From positions 3,951,304 through 4,015,303 of the forward strand of contig CM053328.1 of the NCBI GenBank assembly GCA_028583605.1: DNA of 64,000 nucleotides. Direction: 5' to 3'. The notes under the pieces are model-generated. The model saw only the letters and a list, made by a program, of their open reading frames with translations. It searched no databases and had not been told where the DNA came from. The position numbers and the translations under genes were made by a program. Positions 12,101 to 27,100 of this stretch are shown here, piece by piece (positions within the stretch are counted from its first letter, which is position 1; every line of letters begins with the position of its first letter). Origin of the DNA: Dastarcus helophoroides (taxonomy: Eukaryota > Arthropoda > Insecta > Coleoptera > Bothrideridae).

Positions 12101-15100
12101 GTACGTGACGACTGTAACAAGCGTTACATCGACGGTACTACCACTTACCTTCCGCGGAAAAGAAATTTTGACCACCATTGTGGATTCCAGTACCACCGTA
12201 GTGACAGCCACCGAGTATTTAACCGATACCATCGTGGTGACCCCCACTTTGGGCTTTGGTGCGGCCGCGCCCCAACTAAACACGCTACTGTTACCACTTT
12301 TGCAGCAGCAGTTGCAACAGGCACCTCAGAATCAATTGATACAACAGCAGAGTGCTTTGTTACAACAACCACTAATACAACAGCCAGCAGGCGTATACGC
12401 AATTCCTCCGTCGGAGTTACCAAGCCAACAACTCTTGCCAGAACCGGAACACTTCAACTTAACCTTAGAGGAGGATGTTATTGACGAGGTAAAGGAAATT
12501 GAGCCTGAGGTTAGACCTAGAAAACCATCACGAAAGAAAAATAAGAAGCCTAAACTTGAACTGAAACCGGTACCAACCGAACCACCGAAGAATATCAGCG
12601 TGGTCACATTGTACGTTTCCGCGAAAACACCCGGTGAGTTCAGCACTGTTGTCACGACGATAACCGTCGGGGAAAACGGACGCCGACGAAGAGATGTCAA
12701 TGTTAAACCTTCAATAGTTAAGAAGGAGTTTGCCACCACCACCACAGTTAATTACTTGGATTCTTTTGTAACTCCTGCTATTGTGGATGTCGGGTTAGAG
12801 AACTCTGAAAGTTCGTTGGAAACCGAAAGCTTGGAGAGTATAATTGGTGACGTGCCGAAACATATAAAAAGCACGAGCGACGTGTTCGGCACCAAACCGA
12901 CTAAAATCCACGCTAGTTCCAAGAAATACAAAATCAAATACGTAAGGGCTTCAGATGAAAAAATGAAGTCGAAGAATTTTTTAGCGTAGTTGACCTTGTT
13001 GAGGATGCCCCACTCAAACCAAAGGTCGAAACGATACATGCAAACAGGGGCGATATTTTAACTGAGTTACCTACAAATAACGTTTCGAGTAATCTTAATA
13101 ACTTTGGTGATTTAGGTTTTAGTTTAGTTAGAAATAAACGAGACGTAAGTGATGTACCCAGACCAACTAGGCAGAGAGTGGTTAAGAAGTTGATAAGGGT
13201 GCAACCTATTTATAATAGTAGTTTAAGTAGCGGAAGGCATTATACGAAAGGTGCAGAAACGCATCGACCCAGAAAGAAATTGAAGATTAAAAAGAAGAAA
13301 CGACGACTTAAAACGCATAATGTAACGACCGATAATCAAATGAAACCGAGAAGAAGAGTTGTAGTTACAAGGAAGAGACTGATAACACCAACTGTTGATG
13401 AAATTACTCCAACGACAATTAGACAGCTGTTGGATAAAGCGATGTTTAAAACATCAACGAAACAGGATGTTACTGGCATTTCCCCCTCTGAGGAAACAAC
13501 GGATGAGTATCAAGATATTGAGGAGGCAGCTACAGAATATCACAAAGTCATTGAGGAGACATTAGATAAATCTTTAAAAAACACAAATGAAGAAGATTCG
13601 ATGGAAGAATCTCTTGAGGATACATCAGAAGAATCTCTTGAGGATACATCAGAAGAATCTCTTGAGGATACATCAGAAGAATCTCTTGAGGATACATCAG
13701 AAGAATCTCTTGAGGATACATCAGAACAATCTCTTGAGGATACACCAGAAGAACCTCTTGACGATACACCAGAAGAAACAGATGAAGCAAACGAAGAAGC
13801 GATCGAAGATTACGACGAAAATCTTCAGCATGTTCCAGACTATGAGCCATTCTTTCCTGAATTATCCGAAAGTTTAGATTCGCCGATCCTTCTCCTCAAA
13901 ACCACAGTCCTCTCCTCGATAGAATTGCAGACAAAGACAGTTGTACAGAGTCGCCTGCGAACGTACACGTTCGTGGTTACAAGGGTGAGTGGTAGCGAAC
14001 AAATCGTTACCAGTTCAACCGAAGTCAAACCCCACACAAAGACCACCATAGTGACTGAATCTTTGACGAAATTGACCACACTGACACTATTGGACTTCGA
14101 CGCTACGTCTTCTTCAACTAATCTTCTTCCCTCTACCGGCTCTCTCTATCAGCATAATTCCAATGCAGAAGGTGAGTTTTTCTATTGTATTATAATTTCT
14201 ATCGCGATGTAATTCAATTTAGTATCGAGTAGATCAAAAAAGAGCGCGCAATATCTGTTGACTAACTTGTAAATTATCTGTTTTCTAAATTGCTCGTTTT
14301 AGCATAGTGTACATAAAAGTGTATTTAGGTTACTTCACTTTGCTAAACATTAGTTGTTCTTTATGTTGCTTATGATTCAGATGGTAAAGGAAGATCGTTT
14401 GAAGAAGCAAGACATAATTTAGCCACGCGGGTGATGTCTAACGGCGTTGAAGTTATTGTTGCTGGTGATAAAAGCACTTTGCCGGGGGAGCCTGATGTTA
14501 AAAGGATACTACCCAGCACGATTTACAAACCCATCACCCTCAAACCAAGCACACTGACAGACCACATGATGATGGTTCTGCCTTCGGAAGCATCGCAGGT
14601 TAGTAAACTGTTTCTGTTTTGATTTAGATGTTACAGAATTTTGGGTAAAATAATCCGATAGTTGAAAATAACGTTTCATCCATGACCTATTGATTGTAAT
14701 GCTGATAAAATCAGTTAATTACATACAACTGATACCACCAATTTAAGCACAACATTCACTTTTGATAACTATTTATCTATTCTTCATGGTAGACCCTTAT
14801 TGACCGGAAATATTATGTTTTTTTCAATTTATTTAACAAACCAGAAAAAATTTAAATATTTCCAAACTGGGCCGAAGAAATGTTAAATAAATTGAAAAAA
14901 ACTATTCGTTTGTTTCCATTATATTATAGAATATACATTCTTATTTTATTTTTTTTCTAGACTAAACTAGACTGAAAATTAGAAAAGTATATAATTCGGA
15001 CAACTTACAGAACTTATAGAAACAGACAGATGTCAAGGAAATAAAGCGATAATCATATTAACGTGTTGACTGACATTCAAATTTTTCTTCTGGGGTCCAA

Positions 15101-18100
15101 TCGCTTTATAAGATCAGGAAATGTAACGCACATTAATTTTTTTCTCGAGTCTGCCACAATTTTGACTTTTTTATTGATTGTTATTTTTTTCCTTCATTTC
15201 GTTTTTAAACCTCGTAATTTCAACCTTTTCAGAATTTTCCAAATTTACACATTCAACATTTTTACATTTTTATTCCTCCGTTTTTGATTGAATTCAACAT
15301 TTTAATTTTCTAGAAGTTTTGATTTTCTAATTGTTTCTCTAATCTATTTAATTTATCTTTAATTGAAAGACAACCCACTACCTAAGCGGGTGGTTCTAGC
15401 CTACTTAATAAATCTCTAAGCACTAATAGACCACGCACCGCCTAAAACCGGTGGACCTAGGAGCATGAAATTTCACAAGGGTGTTCCCCGTAATACGTAG
15501 GTGAGCTCCAAAAGAGGATTTTTCAAAATTCAGCCCCTAAGGCGGTAAAAATGGGCATTAAAAACCACTTAAGATGTATGCAATGCACACGCGATTGTCT
15601 TTAAAGTTGCCTATGCGATTTAAGAGCTGACGTCGTTCTATACGAATTTATTCAAATTTTTGCAGGTGATTAATTAGTGCATGCTTTGCTTTCTCGCATT
15701 TTCTTTTTTTTTTAACATGAACTTCCAAACATTTAAGTTTTAAACTCGAAATTTTGGTTTTAATTTGGCACTTTCGAAATGTTGAGAAACATTTTTTAGA
15801 CGTAAAGTTTTTTCTCAAAATTTCGACATTATTTCCAAATTATGTTTTAAAAAAATTCATAACTATTAAACTCTATTAACGATAAATACAACATGAGATA
15901 TTAAAAATTCCACAATGTTTCTAAAAATATTTGCTATGACTCCGACCTGGCTTCGCTTTTCAGCATCGTCCTGAACTCAAAATTTCGAAAAGCAGTTTTG
16001 TAGAAATTCAAATTTTTAAATTAAAACCGAAATTTTGCTTGGTGATCTTTTTTTCACAATTCACTTTAAACTAACTCGAGAATTTTTCTAAATTTCGACT
16101 ATTTTTATAACTTTTCAGTTTAAACTCCTTTTTAAAATGTCAGTTTAAAAATCAAAATTTAGTCAAATCTCGAATTCGTTCCATACAATTCATTCAACCT
16201 TTTAAAAATTTACAATTTTAAAGTCGTATTCCTTCACAAAAATTTAATAAACTTTCCGTAACAGGCGAACTTTCAAAAAATCGAAGTTATAAAAATTCAA
16301 GGTTTCGAGGAAAATCCTAATTTTTAAAAAATCTTTGAGAAATAGTCTACAATTTCACAAGTTGATATTTTGAAAAAAGATAAAAATTTTGAAAAAAGTA
16401 TAAATGCTGAAAAAATCACAATTTTAAGAGAAAGTTAAAATTTCCTGATAAAAAGTCGAAGTATTCAAAAAAAGTAAAAATTCTAAAAATGTAAGAAAAT
16501 TTCAATAGTCAAAATATTGATTAAAAAATCCAGCTTACCAGAATAGTGAAAATTTTCAAAAAGAAGTCGAATTTTTGAAATAAAAGTCCAGTTTACTACA
16601 AAAAATCCGAATCTTCAAGAAAAAAGTCGATAATTTGTAAAAAAAAGGTCGAAGTTTTAAGAAAAAAACAAAACTTTAAGAAACAGTTAAAAGTTTGAAC
16701 AAAGAAGGAAATTTTCAAAAAAAAGTAGCTATTTTGAACAAGTAGCGGTTTTCAAAAAAATAGGGTTTTAACGATTAAATCGAATTAAAATCGAATCCAA
16801 ATCGCATCAAAATCGAGTGGAATCAAAATCAAATCCAATTAAAATCGAATCGAATTAAAATAGAATCGAATCAGAATCGAGCCGAAACAAAGTCGCATCA
16901 AATAAAATTAAATCGTATCGAATTAAATCAAAATTGAATCGATTCAAAATCTAATCCAAATCGAATCTTAATTGAATCAAATCCAAATTAAAAAGAATCA
17001 AAATTGAATCGAATTGAATCAATATCAAATCGAATAAAAATTGAATCGAATCAAAATCGGATCGGAATCGAATAAAAATCTAATCCAAAGCGAATCAAAA
17101 TTAAAAATAAAATCGAATCGAATCAAAATAGAAGGAATCAAATTGGATTAAAATCGAAGGAAATCAAAATCGAATCTAACTAAATCAAAATTAAATCGAA
17201 TAAAAATCGAATATAAATCGCATCAAAATTTAATCGAATCAAAATCGAAATTGAAGAAAAATCGAATCCAAATAAAATCAAAATTGGATCGAGTCAAAAT
17301 CAAATCAAATCGAACCAAAATCGAATCTAATCAAAATCAAATCGAATGAAGATCGAATCGACTCAAAATCGAATCGAATCAAAATTGAATCAAATCAAAA
17401 TCAAAGTCAAATCAAATTAAAGTCAAATCAAAATCAAGTTAAAATCAAAATTAAAATGTTCAAAGTCGATTTTTTTAAAAATAAAATTTCAATTTGCTAT
17501 ATAAAAGTCTAAACTTCAAATGAATTAAAAAAATGGAATCAAAATTTAATCGAAGCAAAATCGAATCGAATTAAAATCGAATCGAATCAAAATTGAATCG
17601 AATACAAATCGCATCAAAATATAATCGAATCAAAATCGAAATCGAAAAAATGGAATCCAAATGAAATCAAAATTGGATCGAGTCAAAATCAAATCGAATC
17701 GAACCAAAATCGAATCTAATCAAAATCAAATCGAATGAAGGTCGAATCGACTCAAAATCGAATCGAATCAAAATTGAATCAAATCAAAATCGAATCAAAA
17801 TCAAAGTCAAATCAAATCACAGTCAAATCAAAATCAAGTTAAAATCAAAATTAAAATGTTCAAAGAAAGTCGATTTTTTTTAAAATAAAATTTCAATGTG
17901 CTATACAGGGTCCTGCAACAGTGTGTCGGGCATCTATAGGTCCTATAATAAAGAAGTTAGGAATTCCGTTCACATGCAGACCTTAACTCTGTACAAGAAT
18001 GTATTTCAGGAAAATATAGTCACATGTATAGGTATCTCCAAAAATGTGAGCCGCTGAGGGTAATTTTTTTTTAAAAGGAACATCCTGTATTTTTTTACAT

Positions 18101-21100
18101 TTTCGGGTTTCTTTCTGACAACTTTACAATTCCTAAGATATTGTTAAATTTGGTTAGATAGTTTTAGAGTAATAAATAAATAAAGAGAAAAAAAATTTTC
18201 TTTAAAAATTCATTAAAAATACAAAAACGCTCCAAAATCAAAACTACGCTAGGTGTTTACTGTAGTGGGTTTCTAGTTAGTTTGCTATGAATATCTTAAG
18301 CCTAACTTGTACAGGGTGTCCAAAATTCAATGCCAAATTGGCTAAAATATAAAGTAATTTTTCTTCGTTTTTTCAAATGGAACACCCTGTATATTTTTTT
18401 TCTATGAGATACAAAATTAAAAAATGAACATTTTTTGTACCTACAAATATTTCGAAATTTTTAACGGTTAAGCAGATATTCGTCGGATTATTAGATATGG
18501 CTCTTTGGACACTAAGATACAAGACAAAAAATCATAGATGGCTTTGATAAAAATTAATTAATTAAATAAAATTTCAATTTGCTATATAAAAGTCTAAACT
18601 TCAAATGAATTAAAAAAATGGAATCAAAATTTAATCGAAGCAAAATCGAATCGAATTAAAATCGAATCGAATCAAAAATTGAATCGAATAAAAATCGAAT
18701 CAAATTAAATCGAATGAAGATCAGATCGAAACAAAATCGAATTGAATCCAAATTGAATCAAATCAGAATTGAATAAAAATCGAATCCAATTCAATCAAAA
18801 TTTAATTGAATCAAAATCGAATCGAATTAAAATCGAGTCAAATTAAAACTGAATCGAAACAAAATCGAATCGAATCCAAATTGAATCAAATCAAAATGAT
18901 AAATCGAATCATGAATCAAAATTATTGAATCAAAATCAATCGAATAAAATCGATCGAATCAAAATTAATCAATAAATAACAAAATAGAAGAATAAAATCG
19001 AGAATCAATCAAAATTTGAATAAAATCAAATCGAATACAATGAATCAATCAAATTAATAAAATCGAATCAAAATGAATCGAATCAAATTGAATCGAATTA
19101 AATTGAATCAAAATCGAATCGAATCAAAATCAAAAATTAAAATCAAATCAATCAAATAAACAACAATCGAATAATCAATTGAACAAATAAAAATTGAATC
19201 GATTGAATCAAATTGAATAAAAATCGATATCGAATCAAATCAATAAATCAAATCGAATAAAATAACAATCAAATCGAATCAGAATAAAATTAGAAATAAA
19301 ATTGAAATCGAGTTGAAATCAAAATGAATCAAATAAATCGTAATCGAATCAAAATATCAAGATGATCGAATCAAATCGAATCGAATAAAATTGAATCGAT
19401 CGAATTTAAAATTGAATTAAATTAAAATCGAGTCAAATCAAAATTGAATCGAATAAAAATCGAATCGAATCAAAATCAAATCGAAACAAAATCGAATCAA
19501 AATTGAAACAAATTAAAATCGAATCCAGTGGAATCAAAATTTAATCGAATCAAAATCGAATCGAATCAGAATCGAATCGAATTATAATTGAAATAAATTA
19601 AACTCGAGTCAAATCAAAATTGAATCGAATAAATATCGAATCGAATCAAAATCAAATCGAATGATATCGGATCGAAACAAAATCGAATCGAATCAAAATT
19701 GAATCAAATTAAAATCGAATAAAAATCGAATCCAGTGGAATCAAAATTTAATCGAATCAAAATCGAATCGAATCACAATCGAATCGAATTAAAATTGAAT
19801 CAAATAAAAATCGAATCCAATGGAATCAAAAGTTAATCGAATAAAAATTGAATGGAATTAAAATGGAATCGAATAAAAATTGAATCGAATCAAAATCGAA
19901 TTGAATTAAAATTGAATCGAATCAAAATTAAATCGAATTAAAATTGAATCAAAATCTAATCGAGTCAAAATCAAATCAGATTAAAATCAAATCGAATTAA
20001 AATAAAATCAACATCGAATCAAATCAAATTTAAAGCAAATAAAAATTGAATTCGAGTTGAATCAAAAGTGGAACAAATGATAATCGAATCGAATCAATAT
20101 CAAATCGAATCAAGATAGAATCGAATTAGAATCGAATCAAATTAAAATTGAATTAAATTAAAATCGAGTCAAATCAAAATTGAATCGAATAAAAATCGAA
20201 TCGAATCAAAATCAAATCGAAACAAAATCGAATGGAATCAAAATTGAAACAAATTAAAATCGAATCCAGTGGAATCAAAATTTAATCGAATCAAAATCGA
20301 ATCGAATCAGAATCGAATCGAATTAAAATTGAATCAAATTAAACCCGAGTCAAATCAAAATTGCATCGAATAAATACCGAATCGAATCAAAATTCAATCG
20401 AATGAAATCGGATCGAAACAAAATCGAATCGAATCAAAATTGAATCAAATTAAAATCGAATAAAAATCGAATCCAGTGCAATCAAAATTTAATCGAATCA
20501 AGATCGAATCGAATCACAATCGAATCGAATTAAAATTGAATCAAATAAAAATCGAATCCGATGGAATCAAAAGTTAATCGAATCAAAATTGAATGGAATT
20601 AAAATGGAATCAAATAAAAATTGAATCGAATCAAAATCGAATTGAATTAAAATTGGATCGAATCAAAATTGAATCAAAATCGAATCGAGTCTACATCAAA
20701 TCAAAATTGAATCCAATTAAAATCTAATCGAATCAACATTGAATCAAATCAAAATTAAATCGAATCGAAATCGAATAAAAATTGAATCCGAATTGAATCA
20801 AAATTGAATCGAGCCAAAATCAAATCGAATCGAATCAAAATCAAATCGAATAAAGAAAGAATCGAATCAGAATCGAATCGAATCGAATCAAAATCGAATC
20901 GAGTCAAAATTGAACCGAATCAAAATCGAATAAAAATCAAATCCAAATCGAATCAAATCCAATCAAAATCAGTTTCAAATCAAAATTAAACCAAAGTCAA
21001 ATCAAATTTAGGTTAAAATCAAATCAAAATTCAAATGTTCATCACAGAAGGTCAAATTTTTCAAATATTTATTACAAATTTTGGAAAATAAGTCGACATT

Positions 21101-24100
21101 TTCAAAAAAAAACAATCAATACTTCGAGAAATAGTCTAAAAGTTTGAATAACGGTGAAATTTTAAAAATAGTGGATGATTTGAAAAAAGGTAGAAGGTTT
21201 TGAAAAGAAAAACAATGTTTTTTTCAATTTATTTAACATTTCTTCGGCCCAGTTTGGAAATATTTAAATTTTTATGGTTTGTTGACAATTTTCTAAACAG
21301 TTTTTGAAATGTTAATGTTTAGAAAATTGTCAACAAACCATAAAAATTTAAATATTTCCAAACTGGGCCGAAGAAATGTTAAATAAATTGAAAAAAAACA
21401 TAATATTTCCGGTCAATAAGGGTCTACCATGAAGAATAAGAAAAACAATATTTCAACATTCAGATTTATTAATTTGAAAAAAAAAACATCGAAATATCGA
21501 AGAAAGATCAAAATTTTCAAAAAAGTTGAAAATTAATGAAAATCTTAAAGAGGCGGAATTTTAAAAGGGTTAAATTTTACAAAATAAATTAAAAGTGGGA
21601 AATCGTGAAAATTAACATAAAATGAAACATAGGAAATTCGAAATTTTTAAAATATTACATCGAAATTTTCAAGAAAGTCGTGATTTTCAATAATAATAAT
21701 GACGATTTTTCAAAAAAAGTCTGCATTTCAGAAAGTCGTAATTTTGAGGAAAATCAAACATTTAAAAAAAAATGTCTGTGAAAAAACAAACCATTTAAGT
21801 AAGTCTATTTTTTCGAAAATCGAAATTCCAAAAAATTTAAATTTTTAAAAAGAATTGAAATGTTTAAAAATTTGAATTTAAAATCAATCTGACTGCTAAA
21901 AAATTGAAATTTCGAGACAAAATTTTAAAAATGGTAATACATTTTCAATAACAAGATGGGAATTTAAAAAAAAAGGTCAACATTTTTAAAAATAAGGTCA
22001 ATAATTTTTATTCATGTTTATTGCCTTTTTCTTTGCCAGTTACTTTCTACCATAATTTTAGATTTTCAGAAACCTTCCATTAAGGATTAACAATTCTTTA
22101 TCTTATCCTTAACAGAAGATTACTGAAAATCTAGAAATTGTGGAAGAAGTAACTGGCCAATAAAACATGAATGAAAATAATACTATTTCTCAAAGAAGCT
22201 ACAGAGACTTTCTGAGGTCAATAATGTTGCGTTATTATCGTTAATAAAGTTTATTAGTTAGAAATGTAAAAGAAGTAAAAATTTTACAAAAAAATCAAAA
22301 CTTCAAGGTAAAAGTATAAAAATTATAAACAAAATTGAAATATTGAGAAGGAAAATTTTAACAAAGGTTAACTAAGAAGGGAAAACGTTTAATAAAGGCA
22401 GGAATTATGAAAACAACTTTCCAAAAAATTAAAATATATAAAAAAAGCCGAAATTTTAAAGAAGAAAATTTTAAAAGATAAAATGTCTAAAAAAGTCAAG
22501 GCTTGCCAATTTACTTCATAAAGGTCGAAACTTTGAGAAAAAAAAGAAATTTTTAAAATTAAGTCTAAATTTAAATTTTTTTTTTTTCCAATCATTTTAA
22601 TTTTAAAGTAGAAGCTTTATAAAAACGCCTAATTGTATACAAGGATACTTCTAAGGTTACATATTCTCATATTATTCATTGTATTACAGACAGGATAACA
22701 CATTGTCAAACATTCCACGGTTCCTATCTTCCAATACTTTATTATGCAAAATTGGACATAAAATTATGATCTCTTTTATAAATTAGGATGAAATAATCTG
22801 TTACTTTTATAATAAAATCAACTTCCGTTTTATTAGTGAGATCAAAATCCTTCGAACTAATTGCTTTGCATATTTGTTTGATATAAGCATATAAATTACT
22901 ATCGGAGATGAAAGTTTCTTCCTTAAATTAAATAGTGTGTTATTTTGAAGAGAAATCTCAATTTGCTTCCGGATTTTAATAAAATTTATTCAAACAACAT
23001 TCCACGGCCATCGGTCTACTCCGGTAACTCCTACTATTCTAACTGAATTTTCGATGTAGCTGTGACAAGAGTTTCTTGTTAGCATCGATATTTACCCTGT
23101 TATTCAATAAATCTATTATCAAGTTTCTAATTTTAGATATTTCTGTATTTATCGATGAAATTTCTTGCTTTCTCCCCAGTTGAAATCTCCAAGTACCTTG
23201 CTTTACCTGCCGTTGAAATCTCCAAGTTTCTCGCTTCACTTGTAATTGGAGTCTCCAGAGTTATTGCGTTAATTAATATGAAAAATTCCACTGGTTGCTA
23301 TATTTTGCAAAATAATCGAATACATGTTTGTTCTTGATGGTAATTTAATTTAATTTTTTTTATTTTAATTTTTATGACGAAAATCTACACTTATGATTTT
23401 TAAATAACAAAACAACCACCACGACATAAATATAACGCATTACGTAAGCCAATATCAGTAAATTGGAGTTAAAGCCACTTCAGACAAAATCCCATTACTT
23501 TGCAGTTAAACTGGGTCGTGGGAGTGAAACATTTTGTATCACCGTCCGCCCATTCAGTCACATGTATAACTTAACGGTATCGATTAAGATAATGTTTCGA
23601 AAGCATTTATCTAATTTTGTTTTTAGATCGACAAATTGGCGTCATCCTTCTATCCCAATCAATTCGTCACTAAAACATGCCTGACCACATTCACGTACTT
23701 GACGACGTATTTGGAAAATGGAACGACCACTGTGTCCAGTCATGAGCAAGTTGTTTCGAATGTGGCCACAGAAGAAAGGAACACGGGCAAGATACTGCCC
23801 ACACCCGCCATGGGCATTACACTAACGCAGGTACTAAAGCACTGAACTAAACACTGTGGCTTGTGATTAAGTCCAAAGAAGGTTTCACCCCTTTACCACA
23901 TCGGCAATTAAATAAATAATTACGCGAAATACGTATCGCGTAATTATTTATTTAATTGCCGATGTGGTAAAGGGGTGAAACCTTCTTTGGACTAACGCAG
24001 GTAATTTGTTTGGATCCTACAACGTGTGTAATTGAATTTATCGTTAGATGGCGCTGCTGTTTTTTTTAATCTCGCAATCAGTACAGATTTCAATCGCATC

Positions 24101-27100
24101 CAATTACGACTGGATCGTTTTAACATTATTTTATTTTGTATTTCGGTAGTGACTTCAATTTGTTTGCACTTCCCTTAGATCTAGAATTGATCGGTTTCCA
24201 AAAAGTTATGATATTTTACCTTTGGACATCCCCTTTGTAAATTTTTTTATTCGTCAAAGCAAAATTTTTTAATTAAACCTTCAAATTAGTTTTGTAGCTT
24301 AAACTTGAAATTTCAAATTTTTTCTCGATATTAAAAAAATACGAAATTCCCATTTTTTTTCGAAATTAAGAAAATGAGAGATTTCGATTTTAAAATTGGA
24401 GAATTTAGAATTTCAAGTTTTTCACATCTTTGAATTTTTGCAAATTGAATTTTTCGGAAAATTCTCATTTTCTTGAAAATTTCGGATTTCTTTGAAGAAT
24501 CTTTTCGAAAATTCTTTTCGAAAATTCTGACTTTTCCGTGAATTTTCGAATTTTTGCAAATTCGACTTTTTGAATAATTTTTTCCAGAAAGTTTCAAATT
24601 TTTTTTTTAATTTTGACTTTTCTTGTTTTTTGGTGTTTTCAAAGTCTCTTATTTGAAATATTCTACTTTTTCAATTTTTTCTTTTCCCAAAAGATGCATT
24701 TTTCAGAATTTCCACCCCTTTATTGAAAATTCGACGTTTTATGATCAAAATCTCGATTTTCCCCGAAGTTTTGATCCTTTCAAAATTTCGACCTTTTTTT
24801 CAAAATTTCTAGTTATTTTGAAAACGTTGACTTTTTCCAAAATATTCCCTTTTTTCTGAAAAGTTCGACCTTTGTTCAAAATTCTGATTTTTCTCCAAGT
24901 TTTGACTTTTTTCTTAAAACTTCAAATTTTTTTTGAAAAATTTCGATTTTTCTTGAAGCCTTGACTTTTATGTAAATTTGACTCTTATTTGACAAATTCT
25001 ACTCTTTTTCTTGAAAATTTTGATTTTTTTTAAAGTTGGATTTTTCAAAATTGTGATGTTTTTAAAATGTTTAGTTTTTGGTCAGTATGTCCACATTTTT
25101 TGAAAATTTCGACGTTTTATAACCAAAACATCGCGTTTTTCTCGAAAATTTGATTTTCCTGAAAATTTCGACATTTTTCAAAATTTAGTCTTTTTCTTGA
25201 ATTTTAAAATTTTTGAAAATTGGTAGTTTTCAAAAAATTTGCCTTTTTCCGAAAATTTCGACTTATTTTTTCAAAAATTTCGACAATTCTCGAAATCTAG
25301 ATTTTTCTATAGTTTTATCTAAAAAATCCTATTTTTTTATTTCGTTTTTTCCAAAAAGTCGAATTTTGCAGAATTTCTACTTTTTTTTGAAAATTCGACA
25401 TTTCATCATTAAAATTTTGATTTAGCTCGCATTTTGACTTTTTCAAAATTTCGAGCTTTTTTCACAAGTTCGAGCTTCTTTCAAAATTTCGACCTTTTTT
25501 GAAACTTCAAATTTTCATCGAAAACTGACCTCTTGTGTCCATTTTTTAAAGTTCCGATCTTTTTTTCCAAATTCTGACTTTCCCAAATCTTGGTATTTTA
25601 ACAAATTCGACTTTTTCAAAAATTCGTTTTTCTCTGAATATTTTGAAAAATCTTACCTTATAAATTGCGAATTCTTTTTCAAACTTCCAATTTGGTCCTG
25701 AATCTTCGAATTTTTGGAAATTCGAATCTTGAAAAATTCGCTTTTACATAAATTTTCGAATTTTTTTCAAGAGTCTGACTTTTAAATTGCGAATTTAAAG
25801 CTGGTGTTTTAAAAAAAGTTTTTTTTAAATTTCAAAAAGTTTGATTTTTCAAAATTTCAGGTTTTTTGAAATTTTCAATCTTCTTTCAGAATTTTCACTT
25901 ATTTTTGAAATTTTCGACGTTTTATTATCATCAAAATCTCCGATTTTGGCCAAAGTTTTGACTGTTTTCAAAGTTTCGACCTTTTTTTTCAAAATTTCAA
26001 CTTTTTATTGAAAATGACCTTTTCTAGATTTCTGTTTTTTTTAATTCCTACCGTTTTTCCAAAATTCAGAATTTTTCACGAATTTTCGAATTTTTACGAA
26101 TTCGACTTTGTGAAAAATTTTTCTTTTCCTGAAAATTTTGAATTTTTTTGAAAAATCTGATGTAAACTGCGAATTTTCTTTTAAGATTCTAATTTTTTCT
26201 CGAATCTTGGAATTTTTACAAATTCGGCTTTTTGAAAAATTCGATTTTTTCCTGAAAATTTCGAATTTTTTAGAAATTGCGAATTCTCTTTTCAAACTTC
26301 CAATTAGGTTCTGAATCTTCGAATTTTTGGTAATTCGAATCTTGAAAAATTCGCTTTTACATGAAATTTCGAATTTTTTTCAAAAGTCTGACTTTTAAAT
26401 GGCGAATTTAAGGCTGGTGTTTTAGAAAGAGTATTTTTTAAATTTAAAAAATTTTGGATTTTTCAAAATTCCAGGTTTTTTGAATTTTTCGATCTTCTTT
26501 CAGAATTTTCACTTATTTTTTGAAATTTTCGACGTTTTATCATCAAAATCTCCGATTTTGGCCAAAATTTGGCTTTTTTCAAAGTTTCGACTTTTTTTTT
26601 CAAAATTTCAACTTTTTATTGAAAATGACCTTTTCTAGATTTTTGTTTTTTTTAATTCCTACCCTTTTTCCAAAATTCAGAATTTTTCACGAATTTTCGA
26701 ATTTTTACGAATTCGACTTTGTGAAAAATTTTTCTTTTCCTGAAAATTTTGAATTTTTTTGAAAAATCTGATGTAAACTGCGAATTTTCTTTTAAGATTC
26801 TAATTTTTTCTCGAATCTTGGAATTTTACAAATTCGGCTTTTTGAAAAATTCGATTTTTTCCTGAAAATTTCGAATTTTTTAGAAATTGCGAATTCTTTT
26901 TCAAACTTCCAATTAGGTTCTGAATCTTCGAATTTTTGGTAATTCGAATCTTGAAAAATTCGCTTTTACATGAAATTTCGAATTTTTTTCAAGAGTCTGA
27001 CTTTTAAATGGCGAATTTAAGGCTGGTGTTTTAGAAAGAGTATTTTTTTAAATTTAAAAAATTTGGGATTTTTCAAAATTCCAGGTTTTTTGAAATTTTC

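Larger units (their letters stand above)
14599..23626 (+). other. 9-kb intron filled with satellites and MITEs
   Basis: From left to right it holds a foldback-element fragment (14779-14901), an unclassified interspersed repeat (15370-15545), one arm of a large inverted duplication (15937-16780), the ATCGAATCAAA satellite (16780-21020) interrupted by another element, a foldback MITE (21217-21437), a hairpin MITE (22000-22180), and about 1.4 kb of mostly unique AT-rich DNA before the next exon. No further exon could be supported. Confidence 0.6.

Noticed and set aside
10613..12745. Several antisense reading frames of 90-140 codons under the giant exon
   Set aside because: Val/Ser-rich shadows of Thr/Asn-rich sense coding; the sense frame is continuous and has module structure.
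7147..12985. Programmed ribosomal frameshifting as the explanation of the frame changes
   Set aside because: Seven changes in both directions without a shared slippery motif or a following structure make this very unlikely.
13548..13877. Alternative-frame and antisense open frames across the ESLEDTSE repeat
   Set aside because: A 24-bp repeat without stops is open in several frames; the sense frame is fixed by flanking coding sequence.
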